From Gracilaria domingensis (taxonomy: Eukaryota > Rhodophyta > Florideophyceae > Gracilariales > Gracilariaceae), in the NCBI GenBank assembly GCA_022539475.1, contig VCMS01000022.1, positions 62,001-126,000 of the forward strand: a stretch of DNA of 64,000 bases, given 5' to 3'. Positions 55,101 to 64,000 of this stretch are shown here, one piece after another. Positions within the stretch are counted from its first letter, which is position 1. Each line of letters starts with the position of its first letter. The translations under genes were made by a program, and so were the position numbers. The notes beneath the pieces are model-generated. The model had not been told where the DNA came from. It worked only from the letters and a program-made list of their open reading frames with translations, and made no database searches.

Positions 55101-56170
55101 CGCTTCAGGTTCTTGACTTCCTCATTGTGCGGAGATCCATTTGCCAATGAGGTTGGACGATGTGCGGTTGGAGTCATACTTCTGGCGCCCACTCTCTGCG
55201 ATGAAGCGGGAACGGTGTCTTGAACAGATGATGGAAGTGGAGGTTTCCATTGGCGTCGATTCTCCGCGATAACAGATTCAAGATCCAAGTTTGCGAGCCA
55301 TTCGTCTTCATTTTCTGAGCTTTGTATTGGCAATGAAGTAGTTACGGCGCTAGTCACCGCGGTTCCTGCTCTGGCAGAGTTTATCGACTCGACTATTCGG
55401 GTGGGTTTCGAAGAACTCATTGAACCCTTCGTAACTGAGCTCCCTACCATAGAGATCGGGAGCTCTTCTGCATTTCCCAAACCAGGATTTTTCTGGTGTT
55501 GTTGTCGGATATGCTGGAATTGTGTGTCCGGGCGGGTGAATTCCTCAATGTCATCTTCAGCTTCCGACTTGGGAGAAAACGGGTCAACGACACCATACCT
55601 GGTTTGTTTCACACTATGTGGATGCCTAGTGGAGGTATTCCGATTCGTATGAGATGCATCAACTGGTAGTAGCTCAACACTTGGCCTTCTTGATTGATGT
55701 TCAGACACTTCGTTCCGAAAAGCGCTCGTAGTTGCGTTAGCGCTGGTTCGAATTACCGTGGAACCTCTCATACTTGACGTATTGTCGTTGTGCGCAGGTG
55801 TACTCCCTAACGAGGGCTGTTGGTGCCCTGATGATGAGCGGTTGCGATGAGTTTGCTGTTGGTTCGTCCCAGACGCCCAGTTGTTCTGGAGACCAGCAGT
55901 ATTCTGAGCAGTGTCACTGCGTTGCCGCGCTGTCGACGACGGCCTAGAATTCGGAGGCGTGCGACGTGCCCGCTTGACAACTCGGGGCGGAGGTGGTGCT
56001 GTTGGCGGACGTGTAATCAAATTTCTCGCACTCTGAGCCTCATTAGCTCTCGACAGCATTGGCGGAGATGGTCCTGCCTGAGATGCACTTCGGGAGCTAA
56101 AGAAATTGCGCACGCTGGGGAGCGAGGTGCGACATAAAGGCGCTCTGAGCGCCGCTGCATTTTCATGCAT
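52118..56170 (-). CDS. RecQ-family DNA helicase (BLM/Sgs1-like)
   Basis: The 1,350-residue protein has a long Ser/Asn/Gln-rich N-terminal half (to about 620) and then a RecQ core. Seen are the Q-region with [13 protein letters not shown], Walker [13 protein letters not shown] (about 655), DEAH with the RecQ aromatic loop [19 protein letters not shown] (about 760), motif [12 protein letters not shown], a zinc-binding CNPKCDNC region (about 1,045) and a winged-helix RQC domain. The C-terminus is a charged tail ending in KRKRN, a likely nuclear signal. 3'-5' helicases of this type unwind and dissolve recombination intermediates with topoisomerase III. The long N-terminus argues for the BLM/Sgs1 branch. 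No HRDC domain is apparent. The ATG is at 56168-56170. It is intronless and divergent from CCT5. Confidence 0.93.
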   Translation of the reverse strand: MHENAAALRAPLCRTSLPSVRNFFSSRSASQAGPSPPMLSRANEAQSARNLITRPPTAPPPPRVVKRARRTPPNSRPSSTARQRSDTAQNTAGLQNNWASGTNQQQTHRNRSSSGHQQPSLGSTPAHNDNTSSMRGSTVIRTSANATTSAFRNEVSEHQSRRPSVELLPVDASHTNRNTSTRHPHSVKQTRYGVVDPFSPKSEAEDDIEEFTRPDTQFQHIRQQHQKNPGLGNAEELPISMVGSSVTKGSMSSSKPTRIVESINSARAGTAVTSAVTTSLPIQSSENEDEWLANLDLESVIAENRRQWKPPLPSSVQDTVPASSQRVGARSMTPTAHRPTSLANGSPHNEEVKNLKRRIKSLHESLYHISCVLAMEEDESSILRHEERKQENSKLLDELNERLRNLQAGTHTKPSGSFGTKGPTILSSHHYSPVTPNNPTISRISPQQNINPVPFDNSSCFSSRPVSVPQQQSLQQCAPPPPSNINITNNYYPPTIGRPDDGAHDSQNHRDYNVDEARYRSDGFESDFQSNRQLDTPVDLQALRSRPEDYSHHDEGRLPEEEEQQVEHVMAFTPTKAPKEGTLGALQGSQMPVFGPNDKAAFEWRDEGGRKFPWSLQLAMENRSVFGNPGFRPNQREAMNAALSGKDVFVLMPTGGGKSLCYQLPAIMCPGVTVVISPLVSLIQDQVDHLWSKQIPCGALTSATPQRTRTELMRDLRNSSPMTKLIYVTPEKITRSPAFFDIMSGLVSKNLLQRFVIDEAHCVSQWGHDFRPDYKELAVFKERFPQVPLMALTATATPEVREDVKVQLRISRDCIMFKQSFNRRNLVYEVRKKKKSVVDEIAKEIKTIHQGEAGIVYCFSQRDCVNVADTLLKKYGLSALPYHGGLPDNVRRGNQTAWSDGRAQIICSTLAFGMGIDKANVRFVYHHSLPKTIEGYYQESGRAGRDGQLSRCILYFSMADRIKVLNMILQDAPGGNPFSRQGRGRGRKRRMVQSSRTTGMEMNEGQVLRHTQGLAKMTAYCLNDITCRRTQLLAHFDERFDAVNCNPKCDNCKNTKGLLYTVDVSDHALSITDIIRLCQKGIGRTSGQSAAYIVEFYMGRKSRIKNTDHLHHELFGGGKGSLKDNDIYRIIEELCTLEIVTVCCEINAYGGVQSQLILSRRTDPLRKLKTGETRITLQSRGKPNSKDIVAKKSNQYKIRDDSRSAMELPDDEINDDMMVADADFIDIDTNIDRQVAPPEANGSRAGVVSPYFKQNSDAVVTRGDFVERRSDSEKTPETQTLKRFKSSPCDTVIILDDINETNNHREERPGKPAAPIPRPKAVRPAPTSVSRARAVRPPPARTKRKRNPLV

Positions 56171-56917
56171 TAACGGACAACAGCGAAAAGGATCAAGTGA
56201 CGCATAGGTTCACTTGATGAGCCCAAGCTTAAAGAAGACTAGGCGGAAGACGTCAAGCTCAGGAGTACATGGTGTCGTAGTATTGGCGTTCCGCGGGCTC
56301 AATCGTTTCGGTGCACTTGGGTATTGCGGACTCTCGGATGCCGTCAAGTTCGTATTTGCGCGCGAAATTTGACGCTTCGTTCCATCAAGGTTTCTTGAGA
56401 CTTGAAGGCTATAACGAATTACAGTATCCTGACGCATGCCCGCTTTCACTTCGGTATTCTTTGCTGTAACTTTGTAGTATTCGGATATTGCAGTACTACG
56501 CCATAATTCATTAATTTTTAATATTCTATTTCGTAAGTTTCTAAAAACCCCATAGCCGGATCAAATACGGGGAAGCATGATCGATTACGATTTCTCGCCG
56601 GTGGTTTTAGTCGGATCCGACATAACCAAGAACAGGAAGTTCCACATCATCGATCTGAGCTACTTCTGCGAAATACGCTGTGAAGTTCTCCAAACCGATC
56701 TTCCTTTCTGTATAAGACGAAAGCTTAGTGTAGAACTCCTGGAACGAATCTAATTCGTACCACTTGGAAAGAGTTCCCAATACTCGGCGACCAATACTCG
56801 GGGACAAGTTGCATCAGCGTTTTCTTTTTTGTGAGCTCATCGAAGCAGGGCGTTCTGCCTGCCAGCAACAGCGACAATCATTCAGACAACTAGATCGAGA
56901 AGTATTAGCCTGCAGCC
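56171..56917. promoter_or_regulatory. Divergent RecQ/CCT5 intergenic region
   Basis: This 747-bp region separates two divergent start codons. Two minus-strand open frames (56210-56449 and 56607-56807) lack a usable ATG near their starts and have no recognised family. A short duplicated segment, CCAATACTCGG/CCAATACTCGGCG-like, is visible near 56,777-56,801. No CG island is present here. Confidence 0.45.
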
Positions 56918-58531
56918 ATGTCTTTGGCCTTTGACGAGAATGGCCGACCGTACATTATTATCAAAGAGCAGGACAAGAAGACGAGACTGAAGGGAATCGC
57001 AGCATTAAAATCCAATATAGCTGCTGCCCGTTCTGTAGCTCGGACTCTTAGGACTTCCTTAGGGCCTAAAGGAATGGACAAAATGCTACAATCCCCCGAT
57101 GGTGACATCACAGTTACCAACGATGGTGCTACAATTTTGCAAGAAATGGATGTCGAGAATCAAATTGCCAAGCTCATGGTGGAGCTCTCAAAGTCTCAAG
57201 ATGATGAGGTTGGAGATGGTACGACAGGAGTCGTCGTACTAGCTGGCGCGCTTCTTGAACAAGCAGAGAAGTTGCTTGACAAAGGAATTCATCCTACAAG
57301 AATATCGGAAGGTTTTGAGAGAGCTACTGATCTCGTGATACCCTTGCTTCGTAAGCTTTCAACCCCTCTGGACTACAGCAGCTCAAATGGGTACGAGGAA
57401 CTCGTGAAAACAGCAATGACGACTCTGAACTCCAAGGTTGTTAACCGCATGAAACGCCCGTTTGCGGAAATGTGCGTAAAGGCTGTCTTGTCTGTTGCGG
57501 ATATTGAGCGGAAAGACGTAAACCTGGAATTGATAAAGCTTGACGGGAAGGTTGGCGGAAAATTGGAAGACACGAAACTAGTGAATGGTATTGTCGTGGA
57601 CAAAGACTTCAGTCATCCACAAATGCCTCGCCAGGTCGATGACGCGAAGATCTGTGTTTTGACATGTCCATTTGAACCCCCAAAGCCGAAAACGAAGCAC
57701 AAGCTTGATATCAATACCGTCGAGCAGTACAAGGACATGCAAGAAGCTGAACGCAAGTACTTCATTGACATGGTCGACGCGGTTAAGAAATCTGGTGCTA
57801 ACCTTGTGGTTTGTCAGTGGGGCTTCGATGATGAAGCCAATCACTTGCTGTACAAGAATCAACTCCCTGCGATCCGTTGGGTAGGAGGGTCGGAAATTGA
57901 ACTTATAGCGCTTGCTACTGGTGCGCGAATCATCCCCAGGTTCCAAGAGATAAGCGCGGAGAAGCTAGGATCAGCTAAATGCGTTCATGAGATGTCTTTC
58001 GGTACTACACGCGATAACGTAATTGTTCTGGAAGATTGTGCCCTTTCTAAGTCCGTTACAATCTTTGTGAGAGGTGGCAACAAAATGATGATTGAAGAGG
58101 CGAAAAGAAGTATTCATGACGCCCTGTGTGTCGTGAGGAACTTGATCCGGGACAATCGTGTCGTCTACGGGGGAGGGTCTATTGAAATCGCATGTTCTGT
58201 TCTCGCGTCTGAAACGGCTGACCAAATTCCTGGTGTCGAGCAATACGCAGTCAGATGCTTTGCTGCTGCGTTGGACAACGTCGCTATGGCTCTGGCAGAG
58301 AACTCTGGTCTTCCGCCAATTGAGACTTTGGCTTCAGTGAAGTCGAGGCAAGTGAAAGAAGGAAATCCGTTCCTTGGCGTGGATTGTATGGGTACTGGAA
58401 CAAATGACATGCGCAAACAGAATGTTTATGAGGCATTGACGTCAAAGATTCAACAATTGCAGCATGCAGCCCAAATGGTGAAAATGATCCTGAAGATAGA
58501 TGATACGATAGCACCGGCAGAGTATGAATAA
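56918..58531 (+). CDS. CCT5: T-complex protein 1 subunit epsilon (cytosolic chaperonin)
   Basis: The 537-residue protein is the epsilon subunit of the eight-membered TRiC/CCT ring that folds actin, tubulin and other cytosolic proteins. It starts [19 protein letters not shown], the epsilon-specific N-terminus (human LAFDEYGRPF). Conserved group II chaperonin motifs are [33 protein letters not shown] and, near residue 415, [11 protein letters not shown] (catalytic GGG region). Length is standard. The ATG is at 56918. It is intronless; the gene's TAA lies inside an AATAAA and the next gene converges only 74 bp away. Confidence 0.97.
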   Translation: MSLAFDENGRPYIIIKEQDKKTRLKGIAALKSNIAAARSVARTLRTSLGPKGMDKMLQSPDGDITVTNDGATILQEMDVENQIAKLMVELSKSQDDEVGDGTTGVVVLAGALLEQAEKLLDKGIHPTRISEGFERATDLVIPLLRKLSTPLDYSSSNGYEELVKTAMTTLNSKVVNRMKRPFAEMCVKAVLSVADIERKDVNLELIKLDGKVGGKLEDTKLVNGIVVDKDFSHPQMPRQVDDAKICVLTCPFEPPKPKTKHKLDINTVEQYKDMQEAERKYFIDMVDAVKKSGANLVVCQWGFDDEANHLLYKNQLPAIRWVGGSEIELIALATGARIIPRFQEISAEKLGSAKCVHEMSFGTTRDNVIVLEDCALSKSVTIFVRGGNKMMIEEAKRSIHDALCVVRNLIRDNRVVYGGGSIEIACSVLASETADQIPGVEQYAVRCFAAALDNVAMALAENSGLPPIETLASVKSRQVKEGNPFLGVDCMGTGTNDMRKQNVYEALTSKIQQLQHAAQMVKMILKIDDTIAPAEYE

Positions 58532-58605
58532 AGAAATGTGGGTTTGGGCCTGCAATTATGCTCTCTCTGAAGCCTTTCGCTGTATCTTGGTAAGTCTTAA
58601 ACGCG

Positions 58606-59028
58606 TCACGGATGATTCTTGGTGCTCTGCTCTCGTTTGAGGCCATATGAGGTCAGATCTTCTGTGGATATATTCTCCTGTCTAGTTTGTACCTGTCGAG
58701 GAGGGCAGAGAAGTGGACCATAACGATGCTCCTTGCGAGAAGTCGGCTCTTGGTATCGCTGTTTCTTATCAATTTCGATTTGTTCTCTTCTTTCTATGCC
58801 TTCAAAAGGTGGGACGAAAACGTCCGTATCTGCCTCTTCCTTTTGAAGTCGTTTTGAAGATCTCGGAGGGCTACTCTCTCTCGTTCTTTTTTTGGGAAGA
58901 AATGACAAGTTTGCTTTCTCTGGAGCTGAATTTCTTGGACTTGATACAGCATCCTTTGGCTGATTTTCATCGGCTTCTTCGTCTTCAGAAGAATCTGATG
59001 AGGCGTACACGGCTTGCAAGGCTTCCAT
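58606..59028 (-). CDS. Small hypothetical disordered protein
   Basis: This 140-residue open frame starts at a clean ATG (59026-59028). The product starts MEALQAVYASSDSSEDEEAD and is highly charged, with a Lys/Arg-rich centre (KKRTRESSPPRSSKR) and a short conserved-looking end (ENISTEDLTSYGLKRE). It is probably nuclear and disordered. I do not recognise the family. Its position between CCT5 and the sulfotransferase, and its non-random composition, support a real gene. Confidence 0.6.
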   Translation of the reverse strand: MEALQAVYASSDSSEDEEADENQPKDAVSSPRNSAPEKANLSFLPKKRTRESSPPRSSKRLQKEEADTDVFVPPFEGIERREQIEIDKKQRYQEPTSRKEHRYGPLLCPPRQVQTRQENISTEDLTSYGLKREQSTKNHP

Positions 59029-59493
59029 ATCGAAATCTGGGAAAAGAACTGTTGTGCACTTAATACGGGGGTATTACCAATCGTAAGGAAGTACTCTATT
59101 AGATCAACTCATACACTTTTGACCCTAGCCTTGTAGATGGACAAACTACCCCTGTAGTCAAGCAGTCATAAACCTGCGCTTTGTCACGAGTCAAATTTCC
59201 AGTGCAAAAGTGTCTTCATCCCAACGACGGTGAAGGAACAAGGATCCGAAAAACGAATAACGGTTTTTGGTTCGGCAGCTTTCGAGCTCTGGCTATTGTG
59301 GCACGGCGGAATATCGTTTTTCCCGCTAGCGAGCGATCAATTTTCCACCCGCGGACGTTCACGACTTTCGTCCTTCGCGTGTGTCACTTCCTCCACTGCG
59401 TCATGGTCGGAGACCAGAGAACGCCAAAAACAGACGTGTAGAGATGTATGAGACTCCATCAAATCACAAAATGGTACATATTGATCATGTGAT
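59029..59493. other. Intergenic region upstream of the small hypothetical gene
   Basis: A 465-bp region between two minus-strand genes. It should hold the 3' UTR of the sulfotransferase gene and the promoter of the small gene. Nothing specific recognised. Confidence 0.4.
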
Positions 59494-60831
59494 TCATTCT
59501 CCGAACATTGATTTCTTCTCTGACGCCAAAATCTCCACGCATCGTCTATCGATGGCCAGGTCTGAACCTAGCTCTTGTAACGATCTCATCGCCTCGATTC
59601 GTTCATAGAATATGCGTGAAGCTATATCGTACATAATCTTATCCTCGTTGTTGTTTGCTGCGAAAAACCGTTGTTGTTCGGGCGTTAAAGTCAACGGTCT
59701 TCCATATAAATCATGGAGTCCTATTTCCACCTTCCCACAGCCAGAGGCGTTTTGATGAGAATGGCAGCTACTAGGCGCAACAAATGAGCGTCGAAACGCG
59801 AAATGGAACAGTTCCAGCGTGAGATCAAGTTCTTCAGCTAAGCCGAATAGAAAATCTTCTGTACTACGCACCACCCCCAGTGCTCTTTCTAGAGCCCTTT
59901 CTCGAACTCCGCTTTTAGTCCAATCCTCTCCTGCTGCACCAGTCTGCACGGGACTTCCACTAAGAAGTTTGGTCATTCGACTTTGAAACGGAAATGAGAC
60001 TGGCATTCCGAAAAACTCTGTCATGGACAACGGGGGGTCTCGTTGCATGCACCAGTCCCAGGACAGGATGTCCTTCCGATTATAGGCAACTTGATAGAAC
60101 TCCGAAACGAATCTTGCGAGCGGTTCGCGAAACAAGGTGACGACCACATGCTTAATCCCTGGTAGTTCCAGTCTATGACAACATTCTCTTAATCGCGCGT
60201 AACTGACATGTACGCCACAAGGCCAGCCAGAAGTTAATCTGCTCTGTGAATAAAACGTGAAGGTTCGATTCTTTCTTGGAAAGCCGAACCATCTGGACGA
60301 GGCATTAAAAGTCTTGCAGTTGGCGCTGTATGGAGGTCGAAACGTATGGTTTTGAGAGGTCCAGAGGTTTTGTGTGAACTTGATCACAGGACGAGATGAG
60401 TCGGGAATCACGTTCGGACATTCCCGGCAATATCCTTTCTGAGGACGTGGAATATCGTTACAAATACATTCGGATTTGAGTGCTAGAGCGAAGGCAGTGC
60501 CACCTGACTTGGGTATGTGCATGTGAACGATTATAGTACGATCAGCTTCAAGACGATATCGGCATATGGTTTTCTGCTGCTCGAACACATCGCCGGAGAC
60601 ATTGAGATGTGCGTGACCCATTGCCTGGCGTTGCTTTGTGGTTCGGGAATTGCGGATACCCGATGGTGGTTGTGGTGGCCGTTGCCAGGGCGTAATAAGG
60701 TATGAAGTCGCAACGTGCATGTAGAGTAGGACCGCAGCGATGTAAAGGATCAAAAAGTGCAGGGGAAGATGGGAAGCTGGTTCATGCCGTCTTGTTCGAC
60801 GCGGAGAAACCTTCTTTGCAGGTGATGCCAT
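59494..60831 (-). CDS. Golgi-type carbohydrate sulfotransferase (heparan-sulfate 6-O-like)
   Basis: The 445-residue protein is a type II membrane protein: a short basic N-terminus, then a hydrophobic anchor (about 24-46, LHFLILYIAAVLLYMHVA), then a luminal domain. The PAPS-binding 5'-phosphosulfate loop is HIPKSGGT (about 105-112). The 3'-phosphate site is TLFREPLARFVSEF (about 231-244). Between them, SRLTSGWPCGVH matches the HS6ST block FSTGWSCGLH, followed by a similar cysteine pattern. The C-terminal region contains further blocks typical of the Sulfotransfer_2 family. It likely transfers sulfate to a galactan or other extracellular polysaccharide in the Golgi; the acceptor is not known from sequence. 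ATG at 60829-60831. It is intronless. Confidence 0.85.
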   Translation of the reverse strand: MASPAKKVSPRRTRRHEPASHLPLHFLILYIAAVLLYMHVATSYLITPWQRPPQPPSGIRNSRTTKQRQAMGHAHLNVSGDVFEQQKTICRYRLEADRTIIVHMHIPKSGGTAFALALKSECICNDIPRPQKGYCRECPNVIPDSSRPVIKFTQNLWTSQNHTFRPPYSANCKTFNASSRWFGFPRKNRTFTFYSQSRLTSGWPCGVHVSYARLRECCHRLELPGIKHVVVTLFREPLARFVSEFYQVAYNRKDILSWDWCMQRDPPLSMTEFFGMPVSFPFQSRMTKLLSGSPVQTGAAGEDWTKSGVRERALERALGVVRSTEDFLFGLAEELDLTLELFHFAFRRSFVAPSSCHSHQNASGCGKVEIGLHDLYGRPLTLTPEQQRFFAANNNEDKIMYDIASRIFYERIEAMRSLQELGSDLAIDRRCVEILASEKKSMFGE

Positions 60832-61165
60832 CCCAGAGAATTTCAGACGGTGCAGAAAGAATATCTTGGGTTGCGAAAATAAGCTGGATGGCTCGTTGCA
60901 GTTTAGCGCACGAATCTAGGAAACTGGTCTTAACTAGTAGTCAGAGTATATGTTGCAGTAGCGAAGCTAACAGGAAATACTTGGCTGCTCCTAAATAGAG
61001 AGAGAGCAATAGGCAGCTACTGTATGGAAGATCAAAAGCATTGTCTCTTGTCCCGAAAAGCAAGACAGAAGTGCCACAAGTGTTGACCTTTCTACTAGTG
61101 AGAGAGCTTTTCTTTGACGAATGCCCTGCACTCAGTTTTAGTCAAACGAGTGTGCCTATAAAAAT

Positions 61166-61184
61166 AGAGAGAGAGAGAGAGAGA
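61166..61184. repeat. AG dinucleotide microsatellite
   Basis: Nineteen bases of uninterrupted AG repeat immediately after a TATAAAAA-type A/T stretch. It is about 340 bp upstream of the sulfotransferase start. Confidence 0.95.
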
Positions 61185-62509
61185 TGTGCCGCAACGCCTC
61201 CACGCCAGTTTCATATCATTAGCCAACCCACAGAAGATAGGTGTGTGTGGCTCGGCTAAATTACAGACCAAAGTTACGCGCTTTGCTGTGAGGCGTACCA
61301 AAGTACAGCACAACCAACAAAGTCGATCATGATGCGATCGCCATCAGTGATGTGACTGCAATCGACGTTTAACACTATGTTCTGGTGCGTGACCGTACAC
61401 GAGAGCATGTTCCAAGGGGGAGCCTGGCGCAAATGCTTTTGGAGAAAATTGAGCTGGAGTACGTTACCGCAGGGCAGATATTATGACTACAGGATATCGA
61501 GCATGTGTGGTCACTAGTAGAGGCGATCTCGAACTGAGAGAAAGAAGTCAGCTTGTGGTGGTTGCCGTGTTTCTCTCTCAAAAGCACGCAAACTCAGGAC
61601 CAAGTAGTCCGTATAACCAAGTTCCACCAGGAAGAATAAAGGGTGTTGTTTGTAGTATGTCAACGTACACATTGTGAAGAGATGTTCATATCCGTGGCTA
61701 GTAGAGTGAACTCAAATCCCGTCGGCGATCTGTGAAAACCCGCTTAGAACAGCCAACCTTGCACTTTTGGGTACAATTACCAACGGTGATTAATCGCAGT
61801 GAGTGCTGTCGTCGCGCTTTGCGAGTCTTGCAATCGCGGTTCGCTGTGACAGCTGTATCTTGGTGGAGTACCAAAGAAATGGTAACGTGATGTCAATGAT
61901 AACTCTCTGATGAGAACGTACGTGACAAAGAATTAACCGAGCACATGACAAAGACACGTGAGGTGATGACAGACACGATCGACACTGCACGAACATTCAT
62001 GGAATGAGGAGGAAGGAGAATAGTAGAGCAAGCACTGGCGACATCACGTTACATCTCTCTGACCATTCCCGAACGATGGCCAACAAATCCAGCGCACTGT
62101 GAATTGGCGGTCTCCCCACCGCACAAGAAGGCTCTCGTATGGCTGAATGGCGTCGGAAAGAAGACGAGCACAAGCGGGCGTCAACACCAGCTGACCGCCT
62201 CGCAAATGGAAGTCATGTGAAGACGTCAAAAAAAGCTTGTCTGGCAGCAGCCAACGGAGCGTGCTGCAAATTCATTGGCGCTCGTGCAAAACTTGCACGC
62301 GCACGCATGCCGTTGGGCCGGCAATACGCGGACGAGAGAGCGCAGCGTCCAGAAGCGACGGCGGTTAGACGGTGCTCGTGCACTGCGAGCCATGCACACG
62401 CATGCGAGAAAACGCCGCCACGCCGCGCGCACGTGCGTGGTGGCGAGACCGGTGGGACTGCACCGGTTGTGGCGCCTCGTGCGCGCGCCACTTCAGCCGA
62501 TGTGTCACG

Positions 62510-62545
62510 CGTCGCATGGCGTGCGCTCGTCGCATGGCGTGCGCT
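62510..62545 (+). repeat. Perfect 18-bp tandem duplication
   Basis: Two identical copies of an 18-bp unit starting CGTCGCATGG at 62510 and 62528, within the CG island upstream of the DnaJ-zinc-finger gene. Confidence 0.95.
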
Positions 62546-62649
62546 AAAGCGCTACTTAAATCCGGCGCGCATCGCGCCGCGCCTCCAGTTACCCGCCGTC
62601 GCGCTTCGCTGGCTCGCTGTCCCCGCGCTGTTTCGGCTGTTTGCGGACC

Positions 62650-63138
62650 ATGGCGACAAAATCATCCGAGAGCGAGACCGCGTTCGTGCCGCCGCTGCCC
62701 GGAAAACTGCGCACTCGCTCGAGCAAGTCGAGAACGCGTGGCCACAAATGCGCGCGCGCGGCGGCTGAGACGCCGTCGAACCCGGAGTCGGAGCCGTCGC
62801 TGGCGCAAAGCAGGGCGACTTTGGAGCAGGCGTACCGTCTGCAACTGGAGGCAAAGAACGGCAAGAGTGGTCAGTGCGCGTGCATCTGGTGCAATGGCAC
62901 GAGGGAACGGCGGTGCAGTTGGTGCCAAGGACGCGGAGTTCGGTACGAAATGGGACATACCTCCTGGGAACAGCTGTCGATGGATATTGAACGCACGGCG
63001 AATGAACGCGAACCACAGCCGTTGAAGCTGCCGGAGCGCATTCCCGTGCGGTGCTCGGCGTGCAGCGGCTCGAAGAAGCTGAGGTGCGCGTACTGTCGCG
63101 GAAGTGGCGTTGGGTCGTACGGTCATGCTCATCAATGA
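62650..63138 (+). CDS. DnaJ-type cysteine-rich zinc-finger protein
   Basis: The 162-residue protein has four CxxC-type motifs: Cys78/81 (CIWCNGT), Cys89/92 (CSWCQGRG), Cys135/138 (CSACSGSK) and Cys146/149 (CAYCRGSG). This is the CxxCxGxG fold of DnaJ zinc fingers, without a J-domain. Small plastid proteins of this type (BSD2, LQY1, PSA2 in plants) help Rubisco or photosystem assembly, but the N-terminus here (Ser/Arg/Lys-rich, about 40 residues) is only weakly transit-like, so the location is uncertain. The longest frame starts at TTG; the ATG at 62650 is used. The CG island with a CCAAT-type site lies upstream. It is intronless. Confidence 0.78.
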   Translation: MATKSSESETAFVPPLPGKLRTRSSKSRTRGHKCARAAAETPSNPESEPSLAQSRATLEQAYRLQLEAKNGKSGQCACIWCNGTRERRCSWCQGRGVRYEMGHTSWEQLSMDIERTANEREPQPLKLPERIPVRCSACSGSKKLRCAYCRGSGVGSYGHAHQ

Positions 63139-63600
63139 GAGATGAGTGCGGGCGTGTACCTTTGTACGGCGAAGGTACGACGGTACCTTGGTAGACGCCG
63201 TGTATCATACGTATGTACATGTTAACCGATAAAGAAGTGATTCGCCGTGCTGACACCGGCTGTCCACGTGTCCACCGAAATCTGTCGGACGATATCACAT
63301 CTCGCAGAATGGCTCGCCATGCTTGCGTAAGTTGTGATTGGCGCAACTCGTTTTCTCAAGTGCATCTTTCGTTATCTCTCGCGCGCGGCGCGCCCACCCG
63401 CGCGGCCTCCCCCCCTCGCGTTCCGTCCCTCTGCGCGGTCGCACTCACCCAACTCTCGTCGCCTGTCCTCGCGCTTCGCGTCTACGTCTCGCCGCCCTCC
63501 GCGCGCCCCCCAAAAGCCGCCTCGCCTCGCCTCCCACCCCGCCCGCCCCCTCCCCCCCACCGTCCACCGCACCCCCCCCACCTGCCAGCACACATGCGTC
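63139..63600. promoter_or_regulatory. Region between DnaJ-zinc-finger gene and last gene; C-rich leader
   Basis: The left part has GTAC-rich small hairpins: AAGGTAC-GACG-GTACCTT at 63172-63189 and CATACGTATG at 63206-63215. ATTGGCGC is at 63337-63344. CG-alternating sequence at about 63,380-63,405 is followed by a long C-rich tract to 63,590. This resembles the leaders of CHLH and the CCT-motif gene. Confidence 0.5.
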
Positions 63601-64000
63601 ATGTCGCATCGCACCGCTCCCGTCTTCGACATATCGTACAACTATCGCCTGCAGCCGCCCGAGCATAACAGCCTGCAAATCTTCGACGCTTTGGACCACG
63701 CTCGTTTCGACCATGTTCGTCGCAACGTCGCCGCAAATCCGAGCTGTCTGTTTGCTACCAAGGTTGTCAGCGCTGACGTTCCGCCGCAAAACGTCATCGA
63801 CTACGCGCTCCACAACTGTCGCACCTGGAATGCTCTTCTCGAGCATTGCAGAAGAACAGGTATTGCCCTGCCCCACGCAGAAGACCTCACTTTCCCGCGC
63901 AGACTCGCCTCAATGAAGTCCATCGTCGTGTGGCTCTTGTCACAACCACAGGTTGCGCTGCCCACGCAAAACCCACTTCACACCGCCGTGCTCTGCGAAC
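63601..64000 (+). CDS. Unknown protein, N-terminal part (partial), possible ankyrin-type repeat
   Basis: From an ATG at 63601 the frame stays open for 133 codons to the window edge. The product starts MSHRTAPVFDISYNYRL and later has FDALDHARFDHVRRNV, IDYALHNCRTWNALLEHC and, near the edge, LSQPQVALPTQNPLHTAVL. The last part resembles the TPLHxAV signature of ankyrin repeats. Codon use looks coding and the upstream C-rich leader supports a real start. The family is not recognised. Confidence 0.55.
   Translation, partial: MSHRTAPVFDISYNYRLQPPEHNSLQIFDALDHARFDHVRRNVAANPSCLFATKVVSADVPPQNVIDYALHNCRTWNALLEHCRRTGIALPHAEDLTFPRRLASMKSIVVWLLSQPQVALPTQNPLHTAVLCE

Larger units (their letters stand above)
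60832..62649. promoter_or_regulatory. Divergent sulfotransferase/DnaJ-zinc-finger intergenic region
   Basis: This 1.8-kb region has an ordinary left part with a 19-nt AG microsatellite (61166-61184) preceded by TATAAAA (61157-61163). From about 62,270 it becomes a CG island with an ATTGGCGC (62274-62281) and a perfect 18-bp duplication (62510-62545). An ATG-started 209-codon frame at 62139 crosses the island but is not protein-like. Confidence 0.5.

Noticed and set aside
62139..62768. 209-codon ATG-started frame overlapping the DnaJ-zinc-finger start
   Set aside because: No family resemblance, Ala/Arg-rich from CG composition, and it conflicts with the cysteine-patterned frame beginning at 62650.

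Overview
This is a nuclear-genome window from a photosynthetic eukaryote, most likely a red alga. Three facts support that. There are plastid-pathway genes with targeting-type N-termini: the Mg-chelatase H subunit and MPBQ/MSBQ methyltransferase. There is a cytosolic mevalonate gene (HMG-CoA synthase), which chlorophyte green algae generally lack. The genome is strongly intron-poor: of 21 recognisable genes only UFC1 clearly needs introns, two of about 70 nt, each with a GCTAAC branch-point-like site. A heparan-sulfate-6-O-type sulfotransferase also fits an organism with sulfated wall or mucilage polysaccharides. The red-algal placement is an inference; no rRNA, tRNA or organellar marker was found to confirm it.

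Layout, left to right: U2A' (5' part, minus) | Mg-chelatase H (plus) | ATE1 arginyltransferase (plus) | MPBQ/MSBQ methyltransferase (minus) | UFC1 (plus, three exons) | basic hypothetical protein (minus) | giant midasin/MDN1, 16.4 kb (minus, three apparent frame breaks near its 5' end) | HBS1 GTPase (plus) | V-ATPase subunit D (minus) | HMG-CoA synthase (plus) | FAD monooxygenase with a calmodulin-like tail (minus) | a 4.3-kb gene-poor stretch with a decayed retroelement | DEP-DUF547 protein (plus) | SLX4-like protein with UBZ4 fingers and a SAM domain (minus) | acidic coiled-coil protein (plus) | CCT-motif protein (plus) | RecQ/BLM-type helicase (minus) | CCT5 chaperonin subunit (plus) | disordered hypothetical (minus) | sulfotransferase (minus) | DnaJ-type zinc-finger protein (plus) | start of an unknown gene (plus, runs off the end).

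Strands alternate much of the way, so most gene pairs share either a divergent promoter region or a short convergent 3' region. Several plus-strand genes (Mg-chelatase H, HMG-CoA synthase, the CCT-motif gene, the last gene) share an upstream layout: a CG-alternating island, then a C-rich pyrimidine tract on the coding strand, then the ATG. The genes do not form one pathway. They are a mixed set covering pigment and prenyl-lipid synthesis, protein quality control (HBS1, UFC1, ATE1, CCT5), ribosome assembly (MDN1), and DNA repair (SLX4, RecQ).

Start codons were placed at ATG throughout. Where the longest open frame began at GTG or TTG, the first sensible in-frame ATG was used. Nothing here looks like a wholly new defence or mobile system. 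The most interesting items are the FAD/EF-hand-like fusion, the SLX4 with a SAM domain, the clustered midasin frame breaks, the sulfotransferase, and the promoter layout.
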